This document shows, piece after piece, positions 4,151 to 5,127 of a DNA stretch of 5,127 bases. This DNA comes from Candidatus Hestiella acidicharens (lineage in GTDB: Archaea; Thermoproteota; Thermoprotei_A; Sulfolobales; Acidilobaceae), in contig WAJZ01000086.1 of NCBI GenBank assembly GCA_015523575.1, forward strand, positions 1 through 5,127. The letters run 5' to 3'. How positions within the stretch are numbered: position 1 is the stretch's first letter; every line of letters starts with the position of its first letter. The notes below the pieces were generated by a model that was not told where the DNA came from, made no database searches, and saw only the letters and a list, made by a program, of their open reading frames with translations. Position numbers and translations under genes: made by a program.

Positions 4151-5127
4151 CTTTCGGGCTTATGAAACCCCACATCTTCATGGCTCTAAGTGAAATATTC
4201 CAGCTCCCAACGACATCCCTATCAGCCTCAAAACCACAGTTTGGGCACTTTAAGACCCTATGCCCATTCGGGCTTAGTTTCCTCCCACATATCGGGCATA
4301 GGGAGGAGGTATAAGCGGGATTAACTAAAAGAACTCCAACACCCTTTAATTTAGCCTTATATTTAATGATGGACTGAAGCCTCCTAAAGCTCCACCTGTG
4401 AAGCCTACCGTTCATCTCAGCAGAATACCTTATTGAGTTCCTAATCTTAGTTAAATCCTCAAGGGCTATCCCACCGTATTTTTCAGCTAATTCAACAACC
4501 TTGTTAGTCATCTTGTGATGCAAATCGTTCAGCCTTTTTTTCTCCCTCTCGCCATACTTCTCCAAAAGCCCTTTTCTCTTCTTTCCAGCCCTCAACTTCT
4601 TCTGAATCCTCCGCCTCTTCACGTAATAACCAGTCCTAATCTCCTTTTCATGAGTTATTATTTGGACGAATTCGCCATCTGGAAGGGCTAAGGTTACGTT
4701 GTTCTCGTTCAAATCAACGCCGACAAAGGCTTTAGGCTCTCCAACTTCAACCTCTCTGGAAAAGACTACGTTAATAAAAACGCCTTTAGAGTTTTTGACT
4801 AGCCAAGCCTGCCCAACCTTCCAATCCTTAAACTTCTCGTGGTGCTTTGAAGGATAGAACTCTAGCACGAGCCTACCCTTTGGAGCGGAGATTTCTATTA
4901 CTCTATTTTCAAGGTCGAGTTCGAACAAATGGTCATCCAGCATTATGACTTCTTTCTTAAAAACAGGCTTCCCCTTAGCTTTGCCCTTCTTTCTTCTCTT
5001 TCTAAAGCTCTTGTAAATTGTAGTAGCCATTTGACAGGCTGTGTAAAGGTAATGGCTTGGCAATCCTGGATACTCTCTGCGTAAGCCATTGTAAGTCTCC
5101 TTTTTAAGCCTGTAAAGACTCGTAACC
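4143..5127 (-). CDS. tnpB: TnpB RNA-guided nuclease of an IS200/IS605-type element (5' end outside the window)
   Basis: The gene reads leftward from the window edge to TAA at 4143-4145. The frame is open to position 5126, encoding VTSLYRLKKETY just inside the edge, so the TTG at 5063 that gives a 306-residue protein is not the real start. At least 327 residues are visible; the N-terminal part typical of a roughly 400-residue TnpB is missing only because of the window. Key residues, counted from the Leu/TTG codon at 5063, are: RuvC-I Asp117 in FVGVDLNENN; RuvC-II Glu202 in IALEDLTKIR; a zinc ribbon with Cys256, Cys259, Cys273 and Cys276; and RuvC-III Asp283 in ADRDVVGSWNI. All are intact. A Lys/Arg-rich helical region (149-185) lies between RuvC-I and RuvC-II. 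TnpB cleaves DNA under guidance of an RNA from the element's right end, helping the element to persist. No stop or frameshift is seen. Confidence 0.95.
   Translation of the reverse strand, partial: VTSLYRLKKETYNGLRREYPGLPSHYLYTACQMATTIYKSFRKRRKKGKAKGKPVFKKEVIMLDDHLFELDLENRVIEISAPKGRLVLEFYPSKHHEKFKDWKVGQAWLVKNSKGVFINVVFSREVEVGEPKAFVGVDLNENNVTLALPDGEFVQIITHEKEIRTGYYVKRRRIQKKLRAGKKRKGLLEKYGEREKKRLNDLHHKMTNKVVELAEKYGGIALEDLTKIRNSIRYSAEMNGRLHRWSFRRLQSIIKYKAKLKGVGVLLVNPAYTSSLCPICGRKLSPNGHRVLKCPNCGFEADRDVVGSWNISLRAMKMWGFISPKAS

Larger units (their letters stand above)
3991..5127 (-). mobile_element. IS200/IS605-family element (tnpB-bearing), 5' part outside the window
   Basis: The element is recognised from its tnpB gene and the structured sequence following the tnpB stop codon. 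The boundary near 3990 is estimated from an abrupt change: 3948-3990 is very AT-rich like local intergenic DNA, while 3991 onward is richer in G and C and full of inverted repeats. The left end, and whether a tnpA gene is present, cannot be seen. IS605-type elements have no terminal inverted repeats and make no target duplication, so neither is expected. The element lies convergent to and 3' of the reductase gene, which it leaves intact. Confidence 0.75.

Overview
The window looks like a piece of chromosome from an AT-rich, probably thermophilic archaeon, most likely a member of the Thermoproteota (Crenarchaeota and relatives). The signs are AT-rich genes using AGA/AGG for Arg and ATA for Ile, GTG and probably TTG starts, TATA-box promoters about 26 bp upstream of short GGTG-type ribosome binding sites, and archaeal-looking protein families. 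No rRNA or other phylogenetic marker is present, so the lineage is not settled.

Positions 1-2000 (+) hold a compact three-gene unit. First is a small ribbon-helix-helix (RHH) protein with an unrecognised C-terminal domain. Next is a DedA/VTT-family integral membrane protein. Last is a helix-hairpin-helix protein resembling HhH-GPD DNA glycosylases but lacking the lysine of bifunctional members. The DedA and HhH genes are 1 nt apart, and a TATA-like box precedes the first gene. A U-rich tract after position 2011 could end the transcript.

Positions 2001-3947 (+) hold two metabolic enzymes, each with its own TATA-like box: a fumarylacetoacetate-hydrolase (FAH) family enzyme with a complete acidic metal triad, and an aldo/keto reductase (AKR) in which the usual catalytic Asp is Asn. 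They may act on related oxo-acid or sugar-derived substrates, but the sequence does not fix the substrate.

Positions about 3990-5127 (-) hold the 3' part of an IS200/IS605-type element, convergent with the reductase gene. It contains a tnpB gene whose frame stays open through the right window edge, so its true start lies outside. The visible RuvC residues (D, E, D) and the four-Cys zinc ribbon are intact. Downstream of the tnpB stop is about 150 bp of structured, less AT-rich sequence: a perfect 11-bp inverted repeat and a set of complementary segments that could form a pseudoknot. This is where the right end and the omega RNA (reRNA) scaffold of TnpB elements normally lie. The AT-rich flank behind the reductase gene would then supply the guide.

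The TnpB/omega-RNA unit is the strongest candidate for an interesting system. It belongs to a known class, so any novelty would lie in this RNA fold and guide. The lysine-less HhH protein in the RHH-DedA operon is the second item worth a look.
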